From Polaribacter tangerinus (GTDB lineage: Bacteria > Bacteroidota > Bacteroidia > Flavobacteriales > Flavobacteriaceae), in NCBI RefSeq assembly GCF_038024095.1, contig NZ_CP150668.1, forward strand, positions 682,001-746,000: 64,000 nt of DNA. The letters are read 5' to 3'. The notes under the pieces were generated by a model. That model was given only the letters and a program-made list of their open reading frames with translations, was not told the origin of the DNA and did not search any database. Below, piece after piece: positions 43,630 to 53,002 of the stretch; within the stretch, counting starts at the first letter, position 1; every line of letters starts with the position of its first letter. The position numbers were made by a program, and so were the translations under genes.

Positions 43630-44919
43630 TTACATGTTAGATACTGCTAACATTGCTTTGTCTACTGCAGTCGCTATTTTTTTAATATCCTTATCTGAAA
43701 TGGCAGAATTTAAAAACCAAGCCTCAAACTGACTGGGTGGTAAAAACACTCCATTACGAATCATTTCCCAAAAGAAAACTGCAAACTTTTCTGTGTCGGA
43801 AGTCTGTGCTTGCTCAAAATTGGTAACCTCTTGGTTAGTAAAAAAAGGATTCATCATCGAACCAAATCTATTAACTACAATATCTACATTGTATTTTTTT
43901 GCCGTTTCTAATAGAATTATCTCTAAAATACTACCAATTTCTTCGAATTTTTGATATGGATTTTGCTTTTTTAAAGTAGTTAATGTTGCTATTCCACCAA
44001 CCATTGCAATAGGATTTCCACTTAAAGTACCTGCTTGGTACATCCCACCTAAAGGCGCTACTTCTTGCATTATTTCTTCTCTTGCACCATATGCTCCTAC
44101 AGGAAAACCACCTCCTATTACTTTTCCTAAACAAGTAATGTCTGCAGTAACTCCTAATAGTTCTTGAGCTCCGCCAAAAGTTGATCTAAAACCTGTCATT
44201 ACCTCATCGGCAATTAACAATGCTCCTTTTGATTTTAAGAGCTCTTTTAACTCTTTTAAAAAATTGTTTTGTGGAATTACAACTCCCATGTTACCGCCAA
44301 TAGGCTCTATAATAGCTCCAGCAATATCATCGTGAACTTCAAAAAGTTTTTTTACACTTTCAATGTCATTATAGGTAGCAATTAAGGTGTTTTTAACAGC
44401 TCCTTCTGGCACTCCTTTAGAACCAGGAATACTTAAAGTTGCCAAACCAGAGCCTGCTGCTACTAAAAGTGAATCTTGATGACCATGATAACAACCCGAA
44501 AACTTGATGATTTTATTTTTTCCAGTGTAAGCTCTTGCTAAACGAACACCACTAATTACAGCTTCTGTTCCCGAATTTACAAAACGGACTTTATCCATTT
44601 CTGGAAAAGCATCACAAACAATTTTTGCTAGTTTAATTTCATTTTCTGTTGAGGCTCCGAATGAATATCCGCTTTTTAATGCTTTCGTAACTGCTTTTTG
44701 TACTTTTTTATGGCGATGTCCTAAAATCATTGGACCATAAGAAACCACCAAATCTATGTACTCGTTACCGTCTACATCGGTAATTTTACTTCCTTTTGCT
44801 TTTTTAATAAATAATGGGTTTCCACCTACCGAAGAAAAAGCTCTAACTGGTGAATTTACTGCACCAACTAGGTTTACCAATCCTTTTTCGTATAATTTTT
44901 GTGATTTTTTGAATTCCAT
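43630..44919 (-). CDS. hemL: Glutamate-1-semialdehyde 2,1-aminomutase
   Basis: The 429-residue PLP enzyme has Lys266 in CLGKVIGGGFPVGAYG as the cofactor-binding residue. It also has the ADEVMTGFRSTFGG segment and RFVNSGTEAVISGVRLAR. It makes 5-aminolevulinate from glutamate-1-semialdehyde, the C5 route step after HemA. It lies between hemB and hemE on the minus strand. Confidence 0.96.
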   Translation of the reverse strand: MEFKKSQKLYEKGLVNLVGAVNSPVRAFSSVGGNPLFIKKAKGSKITDVDGNEYIDLVVSYGPMILGHRHKKVQKAVTKALKSGYSFGASTENEIKLAKIVCDAFPEMDKVRFVNSGTEAVISGVRLARAYTGKNKIIKFSGCYHGHQDSLLVAAGSGLATLSIPGSKGVPEGAVKNTLIATYNDIESVKKLFEVHDDIAGAIIEPIGGNMGVVIPQNNFLKELKELLKSKGALLIADEVMTGFRSTFGGAQELLGVTADITCLGKVIGGGFPVGAYGAREEIMQEVAPLGGMYQAGTLSGNPIAMVGGIATLTTLKKQNPYQKFEEIGSILEIILLETAKKYNVDIVVNRFGSMMNPFFTNQEVTNFEQAQTSDTEKFAVFFWEMIRNGVFLPPSQFEAWFLNSAISDKDIKKIATAVDKAMLAVSNM

Positions 44920-45002
44920 AATTTTAATGTTCTGTTTGTAAGCTTACATAAAAATCTGTAAAATATCAGTTGATTTATGTTGCTTTTTGTGTACTTAAAA
45001 CC

Positions 45003-45968
45003 TTATTTTTTTTGGAGCACTTTTGCTGCTTCTTTGGCAAAATAGGTAATAATAATATCTGCCCCAGCTCTTTTCATAGAAAGTAAACTTTCTAACATTA
45101 CTTTTTCACCATCTATCCATCCTTTTTCTGCAGCAGCTTTTACCATTGCATATTCTCCACTTACGTTATAACAGGCAATAGGACGATCGAAATTATTTTT
45201 TAAATCTCTAATAATATCTAAATAAGACAGTGCTGGTTTTACCATTAAAATGTCGGCTCCTTCCTGATCATCAAAAGTTGCTTCTCGCATTCCTTCCTCT
45301 CTATTTGAGGGATCCATTTGATATGTTCTTCTGTCTCCGAAGGTAGGAGCAGAATCTGCAGCGTCTCTAAAAGGTCCGTAAAAGGAAGAAGCATATTTTA
45401 CAGAATATGCCATAATTGGTATGTTAGAAAATCCTGTATTATCTAAAGAATCTCTTACCATAGCAGTTGTTCCATCCATCATACCAGAGGGCGCTACCAT
45501 ATCTACACCTGCTTTTGCATGAGAAATTACTTGCTTTGCCAGGTTTACTAAAGTTGCATCATTATCAACATCATTTTCATGAATAATACCACAATGACCA
45601 TGAGAAGTATACTCACAAAAGCAAACATCTGTAATTACATATAAGTTCGGATAGTTCTTTTTTATAAAACGAATTGCTTGTTGTATAATTCCGTTATCGT
45701 TCCAGGTTTCTGTTCCCTCTGCATCTTTTTTTGCAGGAATGCCAAATAATAATACTGCGGGTATGTTTAACGCAACTACCTCATCTAACTCTTTAGAAAT
45801 TTTATCTAAAGAAAATCTTTTTATGCCTGGCATCGAAACAATTTCTGTTTCTATGTTTTTACCTTCTTCTACAAAAATAGGATAAACAAAATCTTCTACA
45901 GAAAGTTTTGTTTCTCTTACCAACCTTCTAATTCCTTCTTTTTTTCTTAATCTTCGTGTTCTAAACAT
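45003..45968 (-). CDS. hemB: Delta-aminolevulinic acid dehydratase (porphobilinogen synthase)
   Basis: The 321-residue product has the active-site Lys in [11 protein letters not shown], the substrate loop [11 protein letters not shown] and a cysteine motif [12 protein letters not shown] that fits a zinc-dependent enzyme. It condenses two 5-aminolevulinate to porphobilinogen. It is 48 nt downstream of hemCD. Confidence 0.97.
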   Translation of the reverse strand: MFRTRRLRKKEGIRRLVRETKLSVEDFVYPIFVEEGKNIETEIVSMPGIKRFSLDKISKELDEVVALNIPAVLLFGIPAKKDAEGTETWNDNGIIQQAIRFIKKNYPNLYVITDVCFCEYTSHGHCGIIHENDVDNDATLVNLAKQVISHAKAGVDMVAPSGMMDGTTAMVRDSLDNTGFSNIPIMAYSVKYASSFYGPFRDAADSAPTFGDRRTYQMDPSNREEGMREATFDDQEGADILMVKPALSYLDIIRDLKNNFDRPIACYNVSGEYAMVKAAAEKGWIDGEKVMLESLLSMKRAGADIIITYFAKEAAKVLQKK

Positions 45969-46016
45969 ACCTCCTATTATTTAAGAATTGTGCCTAATTT
46001 TACTGCGTGGTATTTT

Positions 46017-47618
46017 CTATTCTTTATGAGAAATTGCATAATAACTATTTACAGTCTCTAAAACGCTTTCTGCATCTGGCATATTGGCAACAACCACCTC
46101 TTTAAAGTGTTTTCTTGCTATTTTAGCTGTTGATTCTCCTATACAAAATGCCACTTTATTTGTAGTATTTTCTTGTAAATAACTCTCGATACCAGAAGGG
46201 CTAAAGAAAAGGATACCGCCAAAAGTATCTGGCACTTTAACCGGACTTAACATTGTTTTATAAGCTTCAATTTCTGATACTTCTATTTGTTTATTTCTTA
46301 AATAATTTGGTAAATCATCTAGTCTAATATCGCTACAAAAATAAGAAACGGCTTTTATATTTTTTTGACTAGCAATATATTCTGCTAGTTTTAAACCATT
46401 TTTTGCGGCATAAGTAACCTTTCCAATATTTTTTTCTATAAGTTTTTTGGTTCTTCTACCAACACAAAAAATATTGGTAAAGTTTAGTTCATTTTTTGTG
46501 AAAGAATTTAAAATAGCTGCTACACCATTCTGACTTGTAATAACTACATTATCATGAACATTAGTTACTGCTTTTAAAGGAATTCTATTAAAACGCATTT
46601 TTATAAAATCGCTATCTTCTATTCCTATGGCATTCGAAAGAGTTTCTTTTTGTAACTCAGAAAGTTTTTTTGTTGCATAGACATGGGCAATTTTAGTGGC
46701 GACTTCGGTGTCTTCTTTTATTAACTCTTTCCCACCTCTATTAATTACATAGTCTGCACAATCTTTAGCTAAATAATGATGACTACCTAATTTTACATTT
46801 TTTGTAACGGTAATTTTTTTGGTTCCGTCTCTCTTAAGCAATACACCTTTAAAATTTACTTCAGATGTTTTTTCATCTACATATGCCAAGGCACCAATAG
46901 GCGCAGTACAACCACCTTCTAATAAATTTAAAAACTCCCTTTCTATACCAACACAAACTTTAGATTCGTGATGATTTAACTGCTCGCATGCATCTAAAAC
47001 AAATGTATCGTTTTCTAGAGCAGTAACCATAATTGCTCCCTGTGCAGGAGCTGGAATCATCCATGTTAATGGTATTGCTCCTTTATCTCTTAAACCTAAT
47101 CGCTCTAAACCTGCCGCTGCAAAAATGGCTCCATTCCAAGTATCGCTATTTTTTAATTTTTCTAAACGAGTATTTACATTTCCTCTCAATCCTTCTACTT
47201 TGTGGGTTGGGTAACGGTTTAACCACTGTGCTTTTCTTCGTAAACTACCTGTAGCGATAACTCCATTAGGTTGACCAAAAAATTCTTCGGTATCTTTTAG
47301 AACCAAAATATCTGTGTAATTGGCACGTTTTAAAATAGCTGCTTGTACAATTCCTTTAGGTAAAACAGTCGGCACATCCTTTGAAGAATGAACCGCTATA
47401 TCGATATCTCCATTTAGCATAGAAATATCTAAGTTTTTTGTAAAAATACCTGTAATTCCTAATTCATGAAGAGGTTTATCTAATACTATATCTCCAGTAG
47501 ATTTAATAGGAACCAACTCAGATTCATAACCTAAAACAGCCAATTCTTTTTTAACTTTATTAGCCTGCCAAAGCGCTAATTCACTTTCGCGGGTTCCTAT
47601 TCTTATTATTTTTTGCAT
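46017..47618 (-). CDS. hemC: Hydroxymethylbilane synthase fused to uroporphyrinogen-III synthase
   Basis: The 533-residue product (from ATG 47618) has the HemC domain at about 1-310 with the cofactor Cys237 in LLEGGCTAPIG. A HemD-like domain follows (about 325-530, with ISQNGV-like VVITSQNGVAAI and ILFFSPSGIESYL). The one protein should make and cyclise hydroxymethylbilane to uroporphyrinogen III. I place the start at MQKIIRIGTRES; the frame is open for 13 codons upstream, but those overlap the end of hemA and are not conserved-looking. Such a fusion is known in Bacteroidetes. Confidence 0.93.
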   Translation of the reverse strand: MQKIIRIGTRESELALWQANKVKKELAVLGYESELVPIKSTGDIVLDKPLHELGITGIFTKNLDISMLNGDIDIAVHSSKDVPTVLPKGIVQAAILKRANYTDILVLKDTEEFFGQPNGVIATGSLRRKAQWLNRYPTHKVEGLRGNVNTRLEKLKNSDTWNGAIFAAAGLERLGLRDKGAIPLTWMIPAPAQGAIMVTALENDTFVLDACEQLNHHESKVCVGIEREFLNLLEGGCTAPIGALAYVDEKTSEVNFKGVLLKRDGTKKITVTKNVKLGSHHYLAKDCADYVINRGGKELIKEDTEVATKIAHVYATKKLSELQKETLSNAIGIEDSDFIKMRFNRIPLKAVTNVHDNVVITSQNGVAAILNSFTKNELNFTNIFCVGRRTKKLIEKNIGKVTYAAKNGLKLAEYIASQKNIKAVSYFCSDIRLDDLPNYLRNKQIEVSEIEAYKTMLSPVKVPDTFGGILFFSPSGIESYLQENTTNKVAFCIGESTAKIARKHFKEVVVANMPDAESVLETVNSYYAISHKE

Positions 47619-47628
47619 GTTTTTTGGG

Positions 47629-48864
47629 TTATGATTGAAACACTTTTTGAATAACATCTATACTTTCGGAAACCGAGGTACCCTCTTGTTTTAGATGCTT
47701 TACAAATTGTGTTGTAATTTTTTGAATAAAACGTGAAGTTAAAATTTCTGCTTGATTTTCATCAAAATTAGAAATTTTCTTTTTTTGAAAATTAATTTCA
47801 TCCTTCTTTATGGTTTCTAAAGAATTTTTAAGAGCTGCAATTGCGGGAGTAAAACGTCTGTGGTTTAACCAATCGTTAAACTCTTCTTTATGTATTGCAA
47901 TTATTTTTTCTGCTAATGGTATTTCAGCTTGTCTGACGGCAAGGGTTTCATCGGTAATTTTTGATAACTCATCAACATTAACCAAAGAAATATTGTTAAA
48001 ATCTTTAACGCTATGCGCTACATTTTCTGGCATAGATAAATCTAGAATTAATAATGGCTTATTGTTAGATATGTGCTCTTTGGTAACCGTTGGTTTTTCT
48101 GCGCCAGTAGAAACTATTAACACATCTGCCTTTTTTATTTCTAATGATAAATCTTTAATAATAGCTTTGCGAATGGATACGTGCTCCTTTACAAAAGCAG
48201 TTGCTTTTTCTTCTGTTCTATTAATTAAACAAACTTGCTTATTATTGGTATATTCTGCAAGATTCTTACAAGTATGCTTTCCCATTTTACCCAAACCATA
48301 CACAAGAATGTTTTTTTGGTTGTAATTTGGTACATTTTTTATAATGTATTGAACTGCCGCATAAGAAACAGAAGTAGTGCCCGAGCTTAACTTAGTAGTA
48401 TTCTTTACTTTTTTACTTGCCTGTAAAACTATATTAACCAAACGCTCTACATAAGAATTTGTGGTTTTTAACTTTTTGGCTAGTTTAAATGATTGCCTTA
48501 GTTGACCAACAATTTCATAATCGCCCAAAATTTGGCTATCTAAACCAGTTCCTATTCGAAATAAATGATGAATAGCTTGCTGATTTTGATATACATGAGA
48601 AATTTCTGTAAAATCTTTGGTAGTTCCTTCAGAAAAATCACACAATAACTCTATTAGAAGACAAGGCCTATTTGCAAAGGCAAAAATTTCTGTTCGGTTA
48701 CATGTAGAAATAATAAACACTCCAGAAACACCTCTAAGTTTTGCTGCTTTTAAAAGTGCAATTTGGTTCTCTTTGGTAACAGAAAATTTACCACGAGTTT
48801 CCGCGTCTGCCTTTCTGTAACTTACTCCAATATTGTAAAAGTGCTCTTGCCCTAGTTCTTTCAT
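47629..48864 (-). CDS. hemA: Glutamyl-tRNA reductase
   Basis: The 411-residue product has the catalytic Cys55 in ISTCNRTEIFAF, the NADP-binding VYGLGKMGKHTCKNL and the C-terminal dimer helices. It makes glutamate-1-semialdehyde from glutamyl-tRNA, the entry to the C5 haem route. It is the first gene of the minus-strand haem set; the divergent AraC regulator begins 204 nt away. Confidence 0.96.
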   Translation of the reverse strand: MKELGQEHFYNIGVSYRKADAETRGKFSVTKENQIALLKAAKLRGVSGVFIISTCNRTEIFAFANRPCLLIELLCDFSEGTTKDFTEISHVYQNQQAIHHLFRIGTGLDSQILGDYEIVGQLRQSFKLAKKLKTTNSYVERLVNIVLQASKKVKNTTKLSSGTTSVSYAAVQYIIKNVPNYNQKNILVYGLGKMGKHTCKNLAEYTNNKQVCLINRTEEKATAFVKEHVSIRKAIIKDLSLEIKKADVLIVSTGAEKPTVTKEHISNNKPLLILDLSMPENVAHSVKDFNNISLVNVDELSKITDETLAVRQAEIPLAEKIIAIHKEEFNDWLNHRRFTPAIAALKNSLETIKKDEINFQKKKISNFDENQAEILTSRFIQKITTQFVKHLKQEGTSVSESIDVIQKVFQS

Positions 48865-48882
48865 AAAATTCTAAAGATGATG

Positions 48883-48890
48883 CAAAAGTA
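48883..48890 (-). promoter_or_regulatory. Predicted promoter -7 box of hemA
   Basis: On the minus strand TACTTTTG (48890 to 48883) matches TANNTTTG, 18 nt before the hemA ATG. It heads the haem set. Confidence 0.5.
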
Positions 48891-48985
48891 GAAACTTCAA
48901 TTACAAAAAAATATCGCTAAAAGTACTTTTAATAACGTTGAATGTTTTTTAATTCATTTTTAACAATAAAACCTATAAAATGCCT

Positions 48986-48993
48986 TATTTTTG
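48986..48993 (+). promoter_or_regulatory. Predicted promoter -7 box of the AraC gene in the haem cluster
   Basis: TATTTTTG matches TANNTTTG, 75 nt before the AraC ATG. The region between 48865 and 49068 thus holds two divergent promoters. Confidence 0.45.
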
Positions 48994-49068
48994 CAATGTT
49001 TAAAAGGGTTTTAATCATTTTTATATAGAATGATTCTAAATAAAAAGAAAAGTAACTAATTATTTTTT

Positions 49069-49953
49069 ATGATAAAAAATGTCGGAGAAAGTTCTTTCGA
49101 GGAAATAAACCTAGAAAAAGGTTTTTATGTACTTCATTTTCAGAACGAAAGCGAAGAGGCCATAACTTTTGAAAGAAAAATAGATAGTTCATTTATTCAA
49201 ATGCACTTTTGTTTGCGAGGAAACTCAAAATTTCTATTTAATGATGGAAATTATACTTTTGATGTTTTAGACAACAGGTCTATACTTTTGTACAACCCGC
49301 AAAGAACATTGCCTATAAACTTAGAAATACAATCTAAAACTACGTTAGTTTCTTTGTTAATTTCAATTGAAAAATTTCACTCACTATTTTCTAAAGAATC
49401 GGGATATATTCCTTTTTTAAGTGATGAAAATAGCCATCGAAAATTTTATGATGATACAGAAATAAAACCAACGGTTGCCATTGTTTTACAACAAATTATT
49501 AATTCGAATACCAATAGTTCTATTCGAGAATTATATGTAAAAGGTAAAATATACGAATTGCTTAGTTTGCATTTTCAGAAAGATGAAAGCACTACAGGCG
49601 AGTATTGTCCTTTTTTAGTTGATGAACAAAACGTATTAAAAATAAGAAAAGCAAAAGATATTATAATTTCTAGAATGGCAGAACCACCAAGTCTACAAGA
49701 ATTAGCAAACGAAATAGGCTTAAATTTAAAAAAATTAAAAGAAGGATTTAAACAAATTTATGGCGATACAGTTTATAGTTTTCTTTTTGATTACAAGATG
49801 GAACAAGCTAGAAAACTTTTAGAAAGCAACCAATACAATGTAAATGAAGTTGGGGTTCAGGTAGGATACAGCACAGCCAGTCATTTTATTGCTGCTTTTA
49901 AAAAGAAATTTGGTACAACACCAAAAAAATATGTAATGAGCTTAAATAGGTAA
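49069..49953 (+). CDS. AraC-family transcriptional regulator, haem cluster
   Basis: The 294-residue product has an N-terminal ligand-binding-like region (about 1-185) and a C-terminal AraC-type double helix-turn-helix (about 200-292, ending GYSTASHFIAAFKKKFGTTPKKY). There are no membrane helices, so it is cytoplasmic. It is divergent from hemA and heads the plus-strand set with hemH and the HemJ-like gene. It could control both sides; that is inferred from position only. Confidence 0.85.
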   Translation: MIKNVGESSFEEINLEKGFYVLHFQNESEEAITFERKIDSSFIQMHFCLRGNSKFLFNDGNYTFDVLDNRSILLYNPQRTLPINLEIQSKTTLVSLLISIEKFHSLFSKESGYIPFLSDENSHRKFYDDTEIKPTVAIVLQQIINSNTNSSIRELYVKGKIYELLSLHFQKDESTTGEYCPFLVDEQNVLKIRKAKDIIISRMAEPPSLQELANEIGLNLKKLKEGFKQIYGDTVYSFLFDYKMEQARKLLESNQYNVNEVGVQVGYSTASHFIAAFKKKFGTTPKKYVMSLNR

Positions 49954-49956
49954 AAT

Positions 49957-50457
49957 TTGGAACAACTAACCCATTATCAAATAGAAAATTTACAAAAAAA
50001 GTTTCCAATAACTATTGTTTGTGACGCTATTAGAACACCTGAAAACATTGGTATGTGCTTTCGAATTTCTGAAAGTTTTGGAGTCTCTAAAATATATTTT
50101 CACGAAAATTCTCCATCTTCAGAAAATAGAATTGTAAAAAAAACAGCCAGAAATACCGAAAATCAAATTTCACATAGTGTTTATTCTAATTTTAAAACAC
50201 TTATAACAAAATTAAAAGCAGAAGGGAACACTATTATTGGTATAGAAATAACTGATAAAAGTATTCCTATTCAAAATTTCAATTTTAAAAATCATGAAAA
50301 AATTGTGTTACTTTTGGGAAGTGAAAGAAACGGAATTAACGATGTTAGTTTATTAGATTTTACAATTTCTATACCCATGTATGGTAGAAATTCTAGTATG
50401 AACGTAATACATAGTTTGGCAATTACATTGTATGAAGCCACCAACAAATTACTTTAA
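49957..50457 (+). CDS. TrmH-family (SpoU) RNA methyltransferase
   Basis: The 166-residue product has the SpoU motifs VCDAIRTPENIGMCFRISE (motif 1), VLLLGSERNGIND (motif 2) and IPMYGRNSSMNVIHSLAI (motif 3). These form the knot that binds AdoMet. It should 2'-O-methylate a tRNA or rRNA ribose. It starts at TTG 49957, 3 nt after the AraC stop. Its place in a haem set is probably accidental. Confidence 0.87.
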   Translation: MEQLTHYQIENLQKKFPITIVCDAIRTPENIGMCFRISESFGVSKIYFHENSPSSENRIVKKTARNTENQISHSVYSNFKTLITKLKAEGNTIIGIEITDKSIPIQNFNFKNHEKIVLLLGSERNGINDVSLLDFTISIPMYGRNSSMNVIHSLAITLYEATNKLL

Positions 50458-50509
50458 TTAAATAAATAAAATATATAATAATTTCTTAGGAATTATTTTT
50501 AGTAAAATT

Positions 50510-51550
50510 ATGAAAGGAGTTTTATTAGTAAATTTAGGATCCCCAGACAGTACCTCTACAAAAGATGTAAGAAAATACCTTGATGAGTTTTTAATGGATG
50601 AAAGAGTTATTGATGCGCCAAAATGGCTCAGAACAATATTGGTACGAGGTATTATATTAAATACAAGACCAAAAAAATCTGCTAAAGCATATAAAAAAAT
50701 ATGGTGGGATGAAGGCTCTCCATTAATTGTTTTATCGGAAAGGTTAATAAAAAAAGTAAGAAATAAAACAGAGTTGCCTGTTGCTTTAGCAATGCGTTAT
50801 GGAAAACCATCAATAAAAACAGGTTTACAAGAATTGCACAACAAAGGGGTTACCGAGGTTTTAATTGTGCCACTTTATCCTCAATTTGCCATGGCAACTA
50901 CTGAAACAATTTTGGTTTTAGCGGAAGAATTACGACAAAAATATTTTCCACAAATGACCTTTTCAGACATTCCTGCCTTTTACAATAAAAAAGACTATAT
51001 AAAAGTATTGGCAGAAAGTATTAAAAACCATTTAGAGGACAAAGAATGGGATAAAATTTTATTCTCTTATCACGGTATTCCAGAAAGACATGTTCGAAAA
51101 TCTGATATAACAAAAAAGCACTGCAACCCATCTGATAGTGTAAATTTTGAATGTTGTAAAACAAACTCTGCAGCACATGAGTTTTGTTACAAACATCAAT
51201 GTTATGAAACTACCAAGCAAGTAGTAGAATACTTAAACTTACAACCGCATCAATATTTTGTCTCATTTCAATCGAGATTGGCAGGAGACCCTTGGTTACA
51301 ACCTTACACAGATAAAATGATAGAAAAATATCCTGACGAAGGTGTAAAAAAATTGGCAGTAGTTACTCCTGCATTTGTATCTGATTGTTTAGAAACGTTA
51401 GAGGAAATTGCCATGGAAGGAAAAGAAGATTTTTTAGAAGCTGGCGGACAAGAGTTTCATGCAATACCATGTATAAATGATAATGACGATTGGGTTCAAG
51501 TACTCGCAAATTGGATAGAAGATTGGAACAAAAAAGGGGTTGTCAAATAA
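50510..51550 (+). CDS. hemH: Ferrochelatase
   Basis: The 346-residue product has the active-site loop SYHGIPERHVRK (His near residue 188-192) and the TPAFVSDCLETLEEIAMEG segment. It puts iron into protoporphyrin. A loop has five Cys (205, 215, 216, 226 and 231), which may hold an iron-sulfur cluster as in some other bacterial ferrochelatases; that is a possibility only. It is 52 nt after the methyltransferase and 44 nt before the HemJ-like gene. Confidence 0.95.
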   Translation: MKGVLLVNLGSPDSTSTKDVRKYLDEFLMDERVIDAPKWLRTILVRGIILNTRPKKSAKAYKKIWWDEGSPLIVLSERLIKKVRNKTELPVALAMRYGKPSIKTGLQELHNKGVTEVLIVPLYPQFAMATTETILVLAEELRQKYFPQMTFSDIPAFYNKKDYIKVLAESIKNHLEDKEWDKILFSYHGIPERHVRKSDITKKHCNPSDSVNFECCKTNSAAHEFCYKHQCYETTKQVVEYLNLQPHQYFVSFQSRLAGDPWLQPYTDKMIEKYPDEGVKKLAVVTPAFVSDCLETLEEIAMEGKEDFLEAGGQEFHAIPCINDNDDWVQVLANWIEDWNKKGVVK

Positions 51551-51594
51551 AGTTAACGAAAACTTACAGACACATCAAAAAATAAACTAATACT

Positions 51595-52182
51595 ATGGAT
51601 TTTTTATATGTAAAAGCATTACATATCATTTTTGTGATTACCTGGTTTGCCGGTTTATTTTACATTCCAAGGCTTTTTATATATCAAACAGAGGCTGAAA
51701 ATAAACTAGAACCGGCAAAATCTATTTTACAAACTCAATACAAGCTTATGAGCAAAAGGTTATGGTATATAATTACATGGCCATCTGCAATTTTAGCTAG
51801 TATCTTTGCTTTTTGGATGCTTGTTAAAAATCCGTATTACTTGTCTGAATCTTGGATGCTTGTAAAATTAGCTTTCGTGTTGGCTTTGTATTTTTACCAT
51901 GGGTTTTGTCAAAATATTTTTAATAAACTTCAAAAAAATAAGATTAAATATTCTGCTTTTCAGTTAAGAATGTTTAACGAAATTACAACCATTATTCTGT
52001 TTGCTGTGGTATTTTTAGTAACTGTAAAAAGTGCTATTAATTGGATTTGGGGAGTAGTAGGAATACTTCTTTTCGGAGTACTGTTAATGCTTGCTATAAA
52101 ACTTTACAAAAGAATCAGAAGTAAAAAATCTTGGGATAATTCAACCACAAATACTAACCAACTACCTAACGAAGAAAAATAA
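51595..52182 (+). CDS. hemJ: HemJ-like protoporphyrinogen oxidase
   Basis: The 195-residue membrane protein has four or five hydrophobic helices. It has the conserved His10 region KALHIIFVITWFAGLFYIPR and a Lys in SWMLVKLAFV, both typical of HemJ (UPF0093). HemJ oxidises protoporphyrinogen IX to protoporphyrin IX. The gene follows hemH and no hemG or hemY is seen, which supports this role. The C-terminal tail is charged. A CopD-like protein is the alternative. Confidence 0.82.
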   Translation: MDFLYVKALHIIFVITWFAGLFYIPRLFIYQTEAENKLEPAKSILQTQYKLMSKRLWYIITWPSAILASIFAFWMLVKNPYYLSESWMLVKLAFVLALYFYHGFCQNIFNKLQKNKIKYSAFQLRMFNEITTIILFAVVFLVTVKSAINWIWGVVGILLFGVLLMLAIKLYKRIRSKKSWDNSTTNTNQLPNEEK

Positions 52183-52202
52183 TTTTTTTTAAAATTTTAG
52201 AT

Positions 52203-52228
52203 AAAAGTCCGAATCAGGACTTTTTTTT
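52203..52228 (+). terminator. Terminator after the HemJ-like gene
   Basis: AAAAGTCC (52203-52210) pairs with GGACTTTT (52217-52224) around a 6-nt loop and is followed by more T. It lies 20 nt after the hemJ stop. Confidence 0.8.
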
Positions 52229-52844
52229 ATGCCTTTAAAGATTGTGCAAATGGTATTCTGTTAACAATACTTCTACCCAAAGTTACCTCGTCTGCATATT
52301 CCAATTCGTCACCTACAGATATACCACGAGCAATTGTAGAAGTGGTAATATCGAATTTTTCTATCTGCTTAAAAATATAAAAATTAGTAGTATCGCCCTC
52401 CATTGTAGAGCTTAATGCAAAAATTAACTCTTTTACCTCACCTTTTGCAATTTTTTCTACTAAAGAATCTATTTGTAAATTTTGTGGACCAATACCTTCA
52501 ATGGGAGAAATTTTACCTCCCAAAACATGGTACAAACCTTTGTATTGAGAAGTGCTTTCTATAGCCATAACATCTCTAATATCTTCTACTACACAAACAA
52601 TTTCTGCATTTCTTTTCGGGTTCTGACAAATATCACACAACAAAGTATCTGAAATATTATGGCATTTTTCGCACGTTTTTATATCGTTTCTTAAATGTTG
52701 TAATGCATCAGCCAAAAACTTTGTATGTTCTTTTGGTTGCTTTAACAAATGTAACACCAAACGCAAAGCTGTTCTTTTTCCAATACCAGGTAAACGAGAA
52801 ACCTCGTTTACAGCATTTTCTAATAATTTTGATGAAAAATCCAT
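52227..52844 (-). CDS. recR: Recombination mediator RecR
   Basis: The 205-residue product (from ATG 52844) has the helix-hairpin-helix [15 protein letters not shown], the four-Cys zinc finger [16 protein letters not shown] and a Toprim domain ([14 protein letters not shown]). It helps RecA load on gapped DNA. The frame extends 17 codons further upstream with Cys- and Phe-rich residues not typical of RecR; I use the Met of [12 protein letters not shown] as the start. Confidence 0.95.
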   Translation of the reverse strand: MDFSSKLLENAVNEVSRLPGIGKRTALRLVLHLLKQPKEHTKFLADALQHLRNDIKTCEKCHNISDTLLCDICQNPKRNAEIVCVVEDIRDVMAIESTSQYKGLYHVLGGKISPIEGIGPQNLQIDSLVEKIAKGEVKELIFALSSTMEGDTTNFYIFKQIEKFDITTSTIARGISVGDELEYADEVTLGRSIVNRIPFAQSLKA

Positions 52845-53002
52845 GACAGCAAATTTAATACATAAAAACCAAAATCTGCATAAAAAACACATCAAGAATT
52901 TAGTGTATTTTAATAATACCGAATACTTTACAAACTAAAAATTTTATAGATTTTTATATCGTAAAAACCATATATTCGTACTTTAAAAGTTATCACTTTC
53001 AC

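Noticed and set aside
47619..47657. Upstream start for hemCD at 47657
   Set aside because: The extra 13 codons overlap hemA and precede the conserved MQKIIRIGTRES start.
52845..52895. Upstream start for recR at 52895
   Set aside because: The added 17 residues are Cys- and Phe-rich and not RecR-like; ATG 52844 matches the family.
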